Positions 34,044 to 42,620 of a stretch of DNA of 64,000 nucleotides are shown in pieces (position 1 is the stretch's first letter; every line of letters begins with the position of its first letter). Below the pieces are notes generated by a model that worked only from the letters and a program-made list of their open reading frames with translations, had not been told where the DNA came from and did not search any database. This stretch comes from JAYSYM01 sp964543475. GTDB taxonomy: Bacteria; Bdellovibrionota; Bdellovibrionia; Bdellovibrionales; JAMPXM01. The DNA is taken from NCBI GenBank assembly GCA_964543475.1, contig CAZIYJ010000002.1, positions 310,001 to 374,000 of the forward strand, in the 5' to 3' direction. The position numbers were made by a program, and so were the translations under genes.

Positions 34044-36587
34044 TTACCAAACTTCGGTTGAAGCACGAGCTTTGACATTGACCGGTTTAATGAGCCATTT
34101 CATCGAGCGTTTTGGCTCTGCGCCTTGCGAATAAAGCAGCTCATAGATCTGGTAATTGCGCATAACGCGTTTGACGTAGTTTCGAGTCTCGATAAAGGGA
34201 ATGTGCTCGATGAATTCATCCATCTCTAAAAGCCCGAACGACTTAAGCCAGCTCTGGGCCCGGTGGGGACCCGCATTATAACTTGCTGCTACAATCGGCA
34301 AGCTACCCTGGAACTGCTCCATTAACCGAGAAAGATAGCGAGTACCGAATTTAATATTCACTTCTGGCTGAACAAGCGTTGTGACCTCGAAGTTTTTAAC
34401 TGAGAGGAGGTCGGCAACATTCTTACTTGTGAAAGGCATTAGCTGCATGAGGCCGCGTGCACCGACCGGAGATTGCGCATCATACTTAAAGTTGCTCTCT
34501 GCGCGCATAATTCCCCAAACCATTTCTTCGGGCACTGCAAAGCTTCGTGAAGCTGCTGAAACGGCCTTTTCATAAGCGCGCGGATAAGCAAACTCCCAAA
34601 GTGTTCGACCGTTCTTCATTCCTGCACGAACACGCTGCATTCCAAAAGTGATCTCGCCCAAATAAGATGAGCGATGATAAGACTGTACCGATTGATACTC
34701 ACCCATCAAAGTTCGTCGATCGTTTGCAGATCGTGTTCGTCTTTCAATTTCGTAAAGCTCTTGGCGTGCAAAGCTATCTAATCCGATCAGTGTTAGATCT
34801 CTTGCGCGCTCGAATCGTTTTGATAAATACGGATCATTGAAGGTTGAATTACCCAAAGCGATATCAAGAGACGCATCTCCGCCGGGCACTTCTTCTGCAA
34901 TTTCAGTTTCGTCACCTTCAGGAGCTCCATCAATTTCACTTGTGTCTGCCGCAACCTGTTCTTCGCTTTCCTCATCTTCTGCTATCGCTGGAATATCGGG
35001 GTTCGGAATGTCCGTCGGCTCAGTTTTCGCAGCCGCAACAACTGGTTTGGCTGCATTCGTTGCTTGCGCTGGAGGAGGTGCTGTGACCGGAAGAGTCTCG
35101 AGACGATAACTTGAAAGCATCGCATAGTAGCCATATGAGGCATCTTTTGCGATGGTCTGAAAGATTTGTTTGGCTTCAGCGAATCGCTCTAAGCGCAAGA
35201 GTGACATTGCCATCCAGTAGCGTGAACGTTCAGTGGTTGCAGAATCGTGAGTGCGGCGTCCTCTTCGGCCCTTAGGCTTTGCAGCAAGGGTTGAGAATTT
35301 CTCCATCGCTCCTTGGTAGTCACCTTTTAAATAACGGATCCACGCCAAGTGCCATTGAGAATCGCGAGCGAGACTTGTATTGCCGAACAGCTTTACAAAT
35401 TGTTCAAACTTTCTGCTCGCACCATCGTAGTCTTGAAATTGATAACTCATGAATGCGGCTTGAAAGAGTGCCGTTCGTCCGGTCTTAGAGCGCCCCGAAA
35501 GTTTGTATGCTTTTTCGTACGCACCAACTGCAGCTTGCGGCTGCCCGGCGCGCGATGCAACTTTTGCGAGGAGAAGTAAATAACCAGGACGATTTCCTTG
35601 TGACTGATTGTAAGGGAGAAGAAGTTTCAAAGCTTCGTCGACATGCCCCTCGCCTACGAGATGATTCGCGATCAAGCTATCAACTTGATATCGCCCTGAC
35701 TCAGGTGTTTGGTTTTTAATTGTGATGAGTTCTTGGAGCGCTCGCTCAGAGGCTCCGGCCCACTGAAGACGCCGAATTCTTTTTTCCTGATCTTTTCGAC
35801 TTGCAGCACATCCAAGCTTTTGTCCTTCGACAACACTGTTCTGCAAATCAAACTTTAAATCTTTTGAGACAACGTCAGAGGGATGCCCTGAGTAAAGCTC
35901 ACGGGCCCAGCGGCAACTTTGGCTGCTTCTTCCGAGTTTTCTTTCGATCAGCATTAAGTTGTAAATGACTTGTGGATAACGATCGCTGGTTTTTATTTTC
36001 CCTCGTAGCGCTGAGAAATGAGTTTGTGCCTCACGCCACTGCCCAGCTCCAATAGCAATTTCTCCGAGATGAAATCGAGCTTCAGCACTCATTTGCGGAG
36101 TCGCGCGCGAATCAAGAACCGCTTTAAGTTTTGCTTTGGCTTTCGCAGTGTCACCGACAGTTTGGTATGAAATTCCGAGGAAATGTTGAACGTGATCCTG
36201 AATCCGGGAGTTCAACTGCTCAGCTTGAGTTAAATAGATTTGTGCATCGGCATGATTCTTGAGTTGTGTAGCCGCGTGAGCCGCACCGACGAAGGCTAAT
36301 GCTTTTAAGTTTCCGTCTTGTTCGTTCTTTGAGATTTCTGCGAATGCACGTTGCGCAGATTTCCAATCGCCTGCCTGAACTAACGGGCGAACCGCTCTGA
36401 ACGGGTCTTTGCTGGGAGTAATTGGCGTTGCCGGAGTCATCTCCCCTGAGGAGCTTTCAGGCATCATCATCGCAGGCGAAACAGCTCGTGCGCTTGCTGT
36501 GATGAAAGCAAAAGATATAGGCAGAACTATTAGTGAGAGAACTGGCTTTGAGACCCAGCGTGGCTGGGAAGATTTCTTTGAAAACAT
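34044..36587 (-). CDS. slt: Soluble lytic transglycosylase with TPR superhelix
   Basis: This 847-residue periplasmic enzyme cleaves peptidoglycan to 1,6-anhydroMurNAc products. It has a signal segment (about 15-35), a long TPR-like alpha-superhelix (about 60-500), and an acidic Glu/Asp/Pro linker (about 505-570). The GEWL-type catalytic domain near 680-800 has the glutamate in GIMRAESNFKYDAQS, VGARGLMQLMPFTS, NIKFGTRYLSRL and AASYNAGPHRAQSW. The acidic insertion is unusual for Slt70. It is divergent from radA with only 24 bases between start codons. Confidence 0.92.
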   Translation of the reverse strand: MFSKKSSQPRWVSKPVLSLIVLPISFAFITASARAVSPAMMMPESSSGEMTPATPITPSKDPFRAVRPLVQAGDWKSAQRAFAEISKNEQDGNLKALAFVGAAHAATQLKNHADAQIYLTQAEQLNSRIQDHVQHFLGISYQTVGDTAKAKAKLKAVLDSRATPQMSAEARFHLGEIAIGAGQWREAQTHFSALRGKIKTSDRYPQVIYNLMLIERKLGRSSQSCRWARELYSGHPSDVVSKDLKFDLQNSVVEGQKLGCAASRKDQEKRIRRLQWAGASERALQELITIKNQTPESGRYQVDSLIANHLVGEGHVDEALKLLLPYNQSQGNRPGYLLLLAKVASRAGQPQAAVGAYEKAYKLSGRSKTGRTALFQAAFMSYQFQDYDGASRKFEQFVKLFGNTSLARDSQWHLAWIRYLKGDYQGAMEKFSTLAAKPKGRRGRRTHDSATTERSRYWMAMSLLRLERFAEAKQIFQTIAKDASYGYYAMLSSYRLETLPVTAPPPAQATNAAKPVVAAAKTEPTDIPNPDIPAIAEDEESEEQVAADTSEIDGAPEGDETEIAEEVPGGDASLDIALGNSTFNDPYLSKRFERARDLTLIGLDSFARQELYEIERRTRSANDRRTLMGEYQSVQSYHRSSYLGEITFGMQRVRAGMKNGRTLWEFAYPRAYEKAVSAASRSFAVPEEMVWGIMRAESNFKYDAQSPVGARGLMQLMPFTSKNVADLLSVKNFEVTTLVQPEVNIKFGTRYLSRLMEQFQGSLPIVAASYNAGPHRAQSWLKSFGLLEMDEFIEHIPFIETRNYVKRVMRNYQIYELLYSQGAEPKRSMKWLIKPVNVKARASTEVW

Positions 36588-36611
36588 GATGAGATATGGT
36601 ACCCAGAATCA

Positions 36612-38063
36612 ATGGCAAAATCGAAGACCAAATCAGTATTTGTCTGTCAAAATTGCGGCTCGCAACGTTCGCGTTGGGAAGGTCGCTGCAGTGATTGCGG
36701 CAGCTGGAATACCTACGTCGAAGAGAAAACTTTGGCAGAAACCCCGACCACCTCTCGACAACGTGGATGGAGTACTGCCGGAGATTCTGCAACTACTGTG
36801 ATTAGTCTCGACCAAAACATTAAAACTGTCGACATGGCTCGCAACTCGACCGGATATTCTGAGTTCGACCGAGTGCTAGGCGGAGGTCTAGTTAAAGGAT
36901 CGTTTGTTTTGTTAGGTGGCGATCCCGGAATCGGTAAGTCGACTTTGCTTTTGCAAATGGCCGGCGGTTTAGCAAAAGACGGATTAAAGATTTTGTACGT
37001 ATCCGGAGAAGAATCAGTTTCTCAAACTGGTTTGCGCGCGCAACGCTTAGGCGTCGGAAGTCGCAACGTGATGATCGCAGCCGAGTCTAATCTTGAGCAG
37101 ATCAAAGCACTTGTTCAGACTCATAAGCCAGACGTTCTGGTTTGCGATTCCATTCAAACCATATTTTTACCCGAGATTCCGTCGGCACCAGGCTCAGTCA
37201 CCCAAGTTCGTGAGTGCGCAGCGCAGTTGATGGGATTAGCAAAAGGCTCTGAGACGAGCGTTTTCTTGATTGGTCACGTGACAAAAGAAGGAAACATCGC
37301 GGGACCAAAAGTTTTAGAGCACATGGTTGATACGGTTCTGTCGTTCGAAGGGGACCTCTCGCATCAGTTTAGATTGTTGCGCGCACTGAAAAATCGATTC
37401 GGAGCAACCCACGAGCTTGGCGTGTTCACGATGGATTCGCGCGGATTAGTTGAAGTTCGAAATCCTTCAGAATTATTTTTGGAAGAACGCGGCACTCAAC
37501 TGATTGGTTCAGCTGTTTTTGCGTCAATCGAAGGCTCACGACCACTGTTGTGTGAAGTCCAAGCTTTGACTTCGTATTCTCCAATGGCGATGCCTCGTCG
37601 CACTTCACTTGGTTTTGATGTGAACCGAGTTCATTTGCTCGTTGCTGTTCTGAACAAGCACTTAAATTTGAAGCTCTCGCAAACTGATGTGTTTATTAAT
37701 GTCGTTGGTGGCTTGAGACTCATCGAGCCGGCTGCTGACATGGCTGTTGCCGCGGCACTGATCTCAACTGAAACAAACGTTGAAGTCGATGCTAAGACCG
37801 TGTTCTTCGGCGAAATCGGCCTCACCGGCGAAGTGCGTGCAGTTTCATTTGTTGATCAACGCGTTCGCGAAGCAGAGAAGCTTGGTTTCCAAAAATTCGT
37901 TCTCCCCGCTTCAAACAAAAAACATCTTAATGATTTACCTGAGGCTTTGAAAAAGCAGATGATTTGGATCCGCCACGTAGGTGACCTGAGCAGGCTTTTC
38001 GAGAACGGCGCTGAGCGATCAACTCCCACTCCTCGTCCGCCAACATCACCGCGCGCGCAATAG
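36612..38063 (+). CDS. radA: DNA repair protein RadA/Sms
   Basis: RadA is a RecA-like DnaB-type helicase promoting branch migration. The 483-residue product has a C4 zinc finger (CQNCGSQRSRWEGRCSDCGSW), Walker A GGDPGIGKSTLLLQ, the RadA KNRFG motif (LKNRFGATHELG) and a C-terminal Lon-like domain (GGLRLIEPAADMAVAAALIS, GEIGLTGEVRAV). No Shine-Dalgarno is visible. A TATGGT -10-like hexamer lies 11 bases upstream within the shared slt/radA gap. Confidence 0.96.
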   Translation: MAKSKTKSVFVCQNCGSQRSRWEGRCSDCGSWNTYVEEKTLAETPTTSRQRGWSTAGDSATTVISLDQNIKTVDMARNSTGYSEFDRVLGGGLVKGSFVLLGGDPGIGKSTLLLQMAGGLAKDGLKILYVSGEESVSQTGLRAQRLGVGSRNVMIAAESNLEQIKALVQTHKPDVLVCDSIQTIFLPEIPSAPGSVTQVRECAAQLMGLAKGSETSVFLIGHVTKEGNIAGPKVLEHMVDTVLSFEGDLSHQFRLLRALKNRFGATHELGVFTMDSRGLVEVRNPSELFLEERGTQLIGSAVFASIEGSRPLLCEVQALTSYSPMAMPRRTSLGFDVNRVHLLVAVLNKHLNLKLSQTDVFINVVGGLRLIEPAADMAVAAALISTETNVEVDAKTVFFGEIGLTGEVRAVSFVDQRVREAEKLGFQKFVLPASNKKHLNDLPEALKKQMIWIRHVGDLSRLFENGAERSTPTPRPPTSPRAQ

Positions 38064-38069
38064 CTCTAG

Positions 38070-38690
38070 CTATCCGCGTTTGCCGAACTGTATCAACCAA
38101 GTCCGCAAAACATCCTCGTACTCATTCGATTCGATTCGCAACCGGTTCGAAGGCCCCGTTGATGTCACAACCGAACACAACAGTGGAATCATGTCGCGTC
38201 CCTGATACAACCCTACCGGAAAATACTTCGGTAAGCTTTTAGGTAAATTATTTTCAAGCTGAATCCCGTTCGCAGAAATGTTCACAGTTTTCGATACGAA
38301 CGTAGCGCTACCAATTTTAATTTTTACCGTGAAACTTCCCGAGTAGCGAGTTTTCTCGCGGCCTCTTTCGGGTCCCTCTTTTTTATTCGCCGATTCAAGT
38401 TCGAATGCAATTGTAGTTTCCATTTTTCGATCAAGGGTTTTAAGAGGCTCTTGCGGCGGCGGCGGAGGCTCGATAGGAATCTGAGGCGCACCACGAAGTT
38501 GCTCTAAGAGCATCGGAAATTCTTCAAGTGCTTTCCAAGATTGAAAACCTTCACGCCAAACTTGCCATTCTTTAACATCTGCACTCGGCAATACGGAAAA
38601 AATGGCTTCGACTTGATCGGTGAGCAGATCATCGAAACGTTTTTTGCGAGGAGAATGATGCAAACTCCAGTAGTATTCGCGCTTCCTCAT
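38070..38690 (-). CDS. GYF-like plus PilZ domain c-di-GMP receptor
   Basis: The N-terminal ~65 residues (REYYWSLHHSPRKKRFDDL to WQVWREGFQSWKALEEF) resemble the GYF_2 domain with its W-x-V/x-W-x pattern. A Pro-rich linker (IPIEPPPPPQEP) follows. The C-terminal PilZ domain starts near residue 115 with RGREKTRYSGSFTVKI (RxxxR) and NISANGIQLEN (D/NxSxxG). Both c-di-GMP motifs look intact. Such fusions are known from Bdellovibrio, which has many PilZ proteins. It is convergent with radA, seven bases apart. Confidence 0.82.
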   Translation of the reverse strand: MRKREYYWSLHHSPRKKRFDDLLTDQVEAIFSVLPSADVKEWQVWREGFQSWKALEEFPMLLEQLRGAPQIPIEPPPPPQEPLKTLDRKMETTIAFELESANKKEGPERGREKTRYSGSFTVKIKIGSATFVSKTVNISANGIQLENNLPKSLPKYFPVGLYQGRDMIPLLCSVVTSTGPSNRLRIESNEYEDVLRTWLIQFGKRG

Positions 38691-38714
38691 TTTGCCGATC
38701 TCCTTAGCTGATTG

Positions 38715-40214
38715 CTACAACCGTGCGCGATCAACAGCCTTACGCCACGAAAGTAGTCTCATGTTGCGATCCTCGATGCTCATCTTAGACTTAAAGACTT
38801 TATCAGTTTTCCAAATTTTGCTTATCTCGCGAGTATCACTCCAAAGTCCAACTCCAAGTCCAGCCAAGTACGCAGCACCCGCCGAAGTTGTTTCGATCAT
38901 CTTAGGTCGAACGACTTCGACGCCTAAGTAATCAGCCTGAAGTTGCATCAATAAATTATTTGCCGCTGCTCCACCGTCGACTGCAACAGACTTTAAAGAT
39001 TTACCGAGATCTTTTTGCATCGCGAGTAATATCTCTGCGTTCTGCAAAGCCATCGCCTCAAGAGTTGCGCGAGCGATATGCGCAATCGTCGTTCCGCGAG
39101 TGAGACCTGAAATTAAACCGCGAGCCTCAGGATCCCAGTAAGGAGCACCAAGGCCAGTCAACGCAGGAACAAATTCTACTCCGCCGGCATCTTTAACTCC
39201 AGACGCAAGCTTTTCGATATCTTCACTACGTTTCACAAAGCCAAACTGATCTCGCAAAAACTGAACGGCGGCTCCGCATACGAATGCTCCGCCTTCGAGT
39301 GCATAAGTCATCTGTCGCTCGCCCTTAAGTTGCCAAGCAACAGTCGTGAGCAAACCGCTTCTCGACAAAACTCGCTCACTGCCGGTGTTCATCAACAAAA
39401 AACTTCCGGTGCCGAACGTGCACTTACTTTGTCCAGACTCAAAACAATTCTGACCAAACAAAGCAGCTTGCTGATCTCCGGCGACACCACTAATCGGAAT
39501 TCCATCAGGTAAAAATCCTAATCCTGAAGTGACTCCAAGCTCTCCCGATGACGTTCCAATTTCTGGCAAGATCGAGCGAGGTACCGAAAAAATCTTCAGG
39601 AGCTCATCATCCCACTGACCAGTTTTAATGTTCATCAGCTGGGTGCGAGAGGCATTCGAAACATCAGTGACATGACTAACACCACCACTCAAACGCCAAA
39701 TCAAAAAAGTATCTATCGTTCCGACGGCAAGCCATCCGGCAAGAGCGCGAGTGCGCAGCGCAGTTTTTTGTTTGAGCATCCAAGAAATCTTGCTCGCAGA
39801 AAAATAAGGATCAATCACTAGACCTGTGCGATCTCGCAACACTTCAGCAAGACCTTGCGCTTTCAACACTTCACAATCTGGGGTCGTGCGGCGATCTTGC
39901 CAAACGATTGCATTGTGCACAGGCTTCCCAGTTTTCTTGTCCCACATCACCACGGTCTCTCGCTGATTAGTGATTCCGATTGCAGCAACTTGCGCACCTT
40001 GAATCTTTGCTTTTCGCAAAACACTCTTAACCGTGAACGCAACAGTCTTCCAGATGTCTTCAGGATCGTGCTCCACCCAACCTGGCTTCGGGAAGATCTG
40101 ACGGAAATCCTTGTCAACACTCGCCACAACTTGGCCTTTGTCGTTATAGACACTCGAAGTTGTACCAGTTGTCCCTTGGTCGATACTCAAAATAAATGAA
40201 GCTAACTTTTTCAC
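38715..40214 (-). CDS. glpK: Glycerol kinase
   Basis: GlpK phosphorylates glycerol to sn-glycerol 3-phosphate with ATP. The 499-residue FGGY-family enzyme has SIDQGTTGTTSSVYNDKG, GITNQRETVVMWDK, the active-site NAIVWQDRR, SGVAGDQQAALFGQ and VDGGAAANNLLMQLQAD. The length is typical. The GTG start is preceded by AAGAAAGAAG. It is divergent from a plsC-type acyltransferase with 34 bases between starts; G3P is that enzyme family's pathway entry, so the pair is metabolically coherent. Confidence 0.95.
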   Translation of the reverse strand: MKKLASFILSIDQGTTGTTSSVYNDKGQVVASVDKDFRQIFPKPGWVEHDPEDIWKTVAFTVKSVLRKAKIQGAQVAAIGITNQRETVVMWDKKTGKPVHNAIVWQDRRTTPDCEVLKAQGLAEVLRDRTGLVIDPYFSASKISWMLKQKTALRTRALAGWLAVGTIDTFLIWRLSGGVSHVTDVSNASRTQLMNIKTGQWDDELLKIFSVPRSILPEIGTSSGELGVTSGLGFLPDGIPISGVAGDQQAALFGQNCFESGQSKCTFGTGSFLLMNTGSERVLSRSGLLTTVAWQLKGERQMTYALEGGAFVCGAAVQFLRDQFGFVKRSEDIEKLASGVKDAGGVEFVPALTGLGAPYWDPEARGLISGLTRGTTIAHIARATLEAMALQNAEILLAMQKDLGKSLKSVAVDGGAAANNLLMQLQADYLGVEVVRPKMIETTSAGAAYLAGLGVGLWSDTREISKIWKTDKVFKSKMSIEDRNMRLLSWRKAVDRARL

Positions 40215-40242
40215 TGACTTCTTTCTTGGGTTTTCCTACGCT
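40214..40242 (+). promoter_or_regulatory. Promoter for leaderless plsC-like gene
   Basis: CTGACT (40214-40219), a 17-bp spacer and TACGCT (40237-40242) end six bases before the GTG at 40249. No Shine-Dalgarno is present. Confidence 0.5.
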
Positions 40243-40248
40243 ACCATC

Positions 40249-41019
40249 GTGAATAACTTTTTACGAAATTCCAAAGGAAAACTTGCTGAGTTTAGAGAGG
40301 TCGATGGTGACCGCCTACTTTACAGCGTTGTGCCGCACCTCGCGATGGAAGCTTTGCGAAAATACTTCCGCCTAGAAGTCGTGGGGCTAGAGAATATTCC
40401 GAAACGTGGTCCAGCCATCATCACTCCTAACCACTCAGGCTTTGCTGGTTTCGATGCGCTGATGCTCACCCACGAAATTTCTCGTGCAACTAAACGCGTT
40501 CCGCGAGTTCTTACTCATGCATTTTGGTTTTTATCAAAGTTCACCGCTGTTCCCGCGCAAAAAGTTGGATTCATTCGCGCCTCGACCCAAAATGGCCAAT
40601 ATCAGCTAAAAAAGAACAATCTGGTTATTCTATTTCCCGAAGGTGAATACGGAAATTTCAAAGCCACAACCAAGCGCTATCACTTGCAGGAGTTTAAACG
40701 AGGCTTCATCAGGCTCGCACTTGAAAGACAGTGTTCAATTGTTCCAACTCTCATCATTGGCGCCGAAGAAACTCACATCAACTTATCAAAGATCAAACTC
40801 CCGAAGTTTTTGAAAAGCGCGATCATCCCATTGCCGTTAAATATTCTTCCGTTGCCAGCAAGATGGAAAATTATTTTCCTTGAGCCGATACAGTTCCCTT
40901 ACAATGCTGAGGCAGCCAACGACCAAGAGTTAGTCCAAGAACTCGCGCAAGTTGTGCGCGAGAAAATGCAAAAAGCGCTGAGTGCTGAGATTGCTAAACG
41001 AGAGTCCGTGTATTTTTAG
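40249..41019 (+). CDS. PlsC-type 1-acyl-glycerol-phosphate acyltransferase
   Basis: This 256-residue membrane-associated acyltransferase has ITPNHSGFAGFDALML (the NHxxxxD catalytic motif), KVGFIRAS, and LVILFPEGEYGNF (the EGE/G substrate motif), then VPTLIIGAEET. It probably acylates lysophosphatidate in phospholipid synthesis. A close relative acting on another lysolipid is possible. The start is GTG and no ribosome binding site is visible. It overlaps the convergent Flp-like gene by four bases. Confidence 0.85.
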   Translation: MNNFLRNSKGKLAEFREVDGDRLLYSVVPHLAMEALRKYFRLEVVGLENIPKRGPAIITPNHSGFAGFDALMLTHEISRATKRVPRVLTHAFWFLSKFTAVPAQKVGFIRASTQNGQYQLKKNNLVILFPEGEYGNFKATTKRYHLQEFKRGFIRLALERQCSIVPTLIIGAEETHINLSKIKLPKFLKSAIIPLPLNILPLPARWKIIFLEPIQFPYNAEAANDQELVQELAQVVREKMQKALSAEIAKRESVYF

Positions 41020-41267
41020 CGATTTTGACTTTGGGGAGTCTCAGGCGGGACTTCGTCGGTCTTGTCGTCACTGATAGTTCTGATAATTCCATCCCAGGCT
41101 TTGATTAAAAAACCCGGGTCATCTTCACTGCGGCTCACGATCAAATTGATGATTAAGACGGCGATTGAGATCGCAACAAGAAGCATCAAGACGTACTCCA
41201 CCACTATTTGACCAGCCTGTGATCTGTGGCTAGGCTGTCTCGGTGACTGACCAGAAGAATCCCCCAC
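41016..41267 (-). CDS. Flp/Tad-type prepilin-like small protein
   Basis: From the GTG at 41267 this gives 83 residues. A polar leader (PSHRSQAG) is followed by QIVVEYVLMLLVAISIAVLIINL, which carries glutamate at +5 and tyrosine at +6 after the glycine. That is the signature of Flp-type pilins processed by a TadV/PilD-like peptidase. The soluble tail is acidic (SEDDPGFLIKAWDGI, ISDDKTDEVPPETPQ). The frame is open to 41363 but the longer part lies antisense to tlpA. TGAGGAG lies 12 bases upstream. No tad secretion genes are nearby. Confidence 0.6.
   Translation of the reverse strand: MGDSSGQSPRQPSHRSQAGQIVVEYVLMLLVAISIAVLIINLIVSRSEDDPGFLIKAWDGIIRTISDDKTDEVPPETPQSQNR
41208..41236 (+). promoter_or_regulatory. 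Sigma-70 promoter for leaderless tlpA-type gene
   Basis: TTGACC (41208-41213), exactly 17 bp, TAGGCT (41231-41236) and six bases lead to the GTG at 41243. The promoter lies within the antisense Flp-like gene. Confidence 0.65.
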
Positions 41268-41887
41268 AGACCGAGCCAACTCCTCAGACCGCTGAACACC
41301 TGAAAGAAGGTTTTCAATTTCCGTTGTGGGGTAAAATTGCTCTTTTGATCGTTGCGACTTCATTAGTGATCATAGGATACATCAAATCTCAAAGTTTGCA
41401 GACTGCAGATCAATCTGATCCTGAACAAGAAAGTGCGCGCACTCTCGAAAGTCGACAAACAGTTCCCGATCTGACTTTGGTCGATGTTGAAGGCAAATCT
41501 CAAAAGCTCTCCGACTACAAAGGGCAAGTCGTTTTGGTTACTTTCTGGGCACAATGGTGTGCTCCCTGCCTCGTCGAACTTCCAACATTCGCAGAGCTCC
41601 ATCAAAAGTATGATCAAAAAGGTTTCAAAGTTCTTGCTGTTAACGTTGATGAGGGCTCAGTCGGAAAAGATTTCGCTCGAGAACTCTGGAAACAGAAGAA
41701 TTTTAAATACATGAGCTTTTTTGATGAAGCGAAAGTAGCAGCCGAGGAGTTTGCGGTCGAAGTCCTACCTGCGAACTTCGTTATCGATCGAAAAGGGCTT
41801 CTCGCTTTTAGTGGCTTTGGTGCCAACGACTGGTCGACACCTGAAACTGCTGAAATGATCGAAAGTCTCCTAGCCGAGACCCCCTAA
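41243..41887 (+). CDS. Membrane-anchored TlpA/ResA-type thioredoxin
   Basis: This 214-residue protein has an N-terminal anchor (about 29-47, LWGKIALLIVATSLVIIGY). The periplasmic thioredoxin domain has VVLVTFWAQWCAPCLVELPTF (WCAPC active site), KVLAVNVDEG and VLPANFVIDRKG with the cis-proline. It probably reduces periplasmic disulphides, for example in cytochrome c maturation. The start region overlaps the Flp-like gene on the other strand. Its TAA stop forms the start of the left REP copy. Confidence 0.88.
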   Translation: MTDQKNPPQTEPTPQTAEHLKEGFQFPLWGKIALLIVATSLVIIGYIKSQSLQTADQSDPEQESARTLESRQTVPDLTLVDVEGKSQKLSDYKGQVVLVTFWAQWCAPCLVELPTFAELHQKYDQKGFKVLAVNVDEGSVGKDFARELWKQKNFKYMSFFDEAKVAAEEFAVEVLPANFVIDRKGLLAFSGFGANDWSTPETAEMIESLLAETP

Positions 41888-41904
41888 AAAGGCGTCGTAC
41901 ACCC
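41886..41904. repeat. REP copy left of RAYT
   Basis: AAAAAGGCGTCGTACACCC begins at the tlpA stop codon (41885-41887) and is inverted relative to the copy at 42597-42620. Confidence 0.85.
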
Positions 41905-41918
41905 TTTTTCCACCTCCA

Positions 41919-42566
41919 CTAGCTTTTCATGATTTCGAGCTCATGCCCTACGGATTTCTTTCCATTTAAGCGGACTCTAGGTAGTTGAAACTGGCTTTTC
42001 GTAAGAGCGCGTTTGATGGCGTCACGATGGTGCGGTTTATACTCTTTGTTCAGCCAAGCCAATGTCTCTTCGCAGTTATCGAATAGGAGAGAATCCTCAA
42101 CCAATGGAATCAACGCGGATTTGCCGCCTACAAGTCCATTTAGGGTACTCCATGGATAAAGCTCTGATCGTGATACTAATCCCGCACAAACTGGATTTCT
42201 GTAAACGTATTTGTAGGCGTGTTCAAAGTAATGATTTGAGTTAATCAAAGACCTAAAAAATCGCCCGCCATAAACATGATTGATTCGACCCGATTCTTTG
42301 CCAATCAATTTGCTTGTTTGAGTACTGAAGTATTGCATACCTCCTGCAAGATTTCCCAGCGGGGTCTGGCAGAGCATGTGGTAGTGATTAGTCATTAAAA
42401 CAAAAGAATGAATCCGAAAATCGAACGCTCGATTCAGAAAATAAAGTTGTTCTGAAAAAATATCCCATAGAATGGGAGCCGGAACATCGAACCATTCTTT
42501 GTTAATACATCTTGCAGCAACGTGATACGGAAGCTCGGACGAAACTGGTACTTTTTTGCGAGGCAT
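41919..42566 (-). CDS. REP-associated tyrosine transposase (RAYT, Y1/IS200-like)
   Basis: This 215-residue HUH single-strand nuclease has the HUH pair in LMTNHYHMLCQTP, the upstream LPYHVAARC segment and the catalytic tyrosine in the helix HAYKYVYRNPVCAGLV. RAYTs act on REP hairpins and are usually single copy and vertically inherited. It is bracketed by an inverted pair of REP cores, 15 bases beyond the 3' end and about 31 bases before the start. No Shine-Dalgarno is visible. The reading frame is intact, so it may be active. Confidence 0.92.
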   Translation of the reverse strand: MPRKKVPVSSELPYHVAARCINKEWFDVPAPILWDIFSEQLYFLNRAFDFRIHSFVLMTNHYHMLCQTPLGNLAGGMQYFSTQTSKLIGKESGRINHVYGGRFFRSLINSNHYFEHAYKYVYRNPVCAGLVSRSELYPWSTLNGLVGGKSALIPLVEDSLLFDNCEETLAWLNKEYKPHHRDAIKRALTKSQFQLPRVRLNGKKSVGHELEIMKS

Positions 42567-42596
42567 TAACTAAGATCTAGCAAAATCTGGCCCAGT

Positions 42597-42620
42597 GGAT
42601 TTTGGGTGTACGACGCCTTT
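42597..42620. repeat. REP copy right of RAYT
   Basis: GGATTTTGGGTGTACGACG continuing to CCTTT is the inverted partner of the left copy. It extends with the same GGATTTT as in the 29174-29198 arm and overlaps the TAA stop of the minus-strand gene at 42619. Confidence 0.85.

Noticed and set aside
41268..41363. Extended N-terminus of the Flp-like protein
   Set aside because: It is antisense to tlpA, and a short leader before the glycine is normal for Flp pilins.
41919..42566. Full IS200/IS605 insertion sequence with tnpB or accessory genes
   Set aside because: Only a RAYT-type gene with REP ends is present; no tnpB-like frame or subterminal IS ends were seen.
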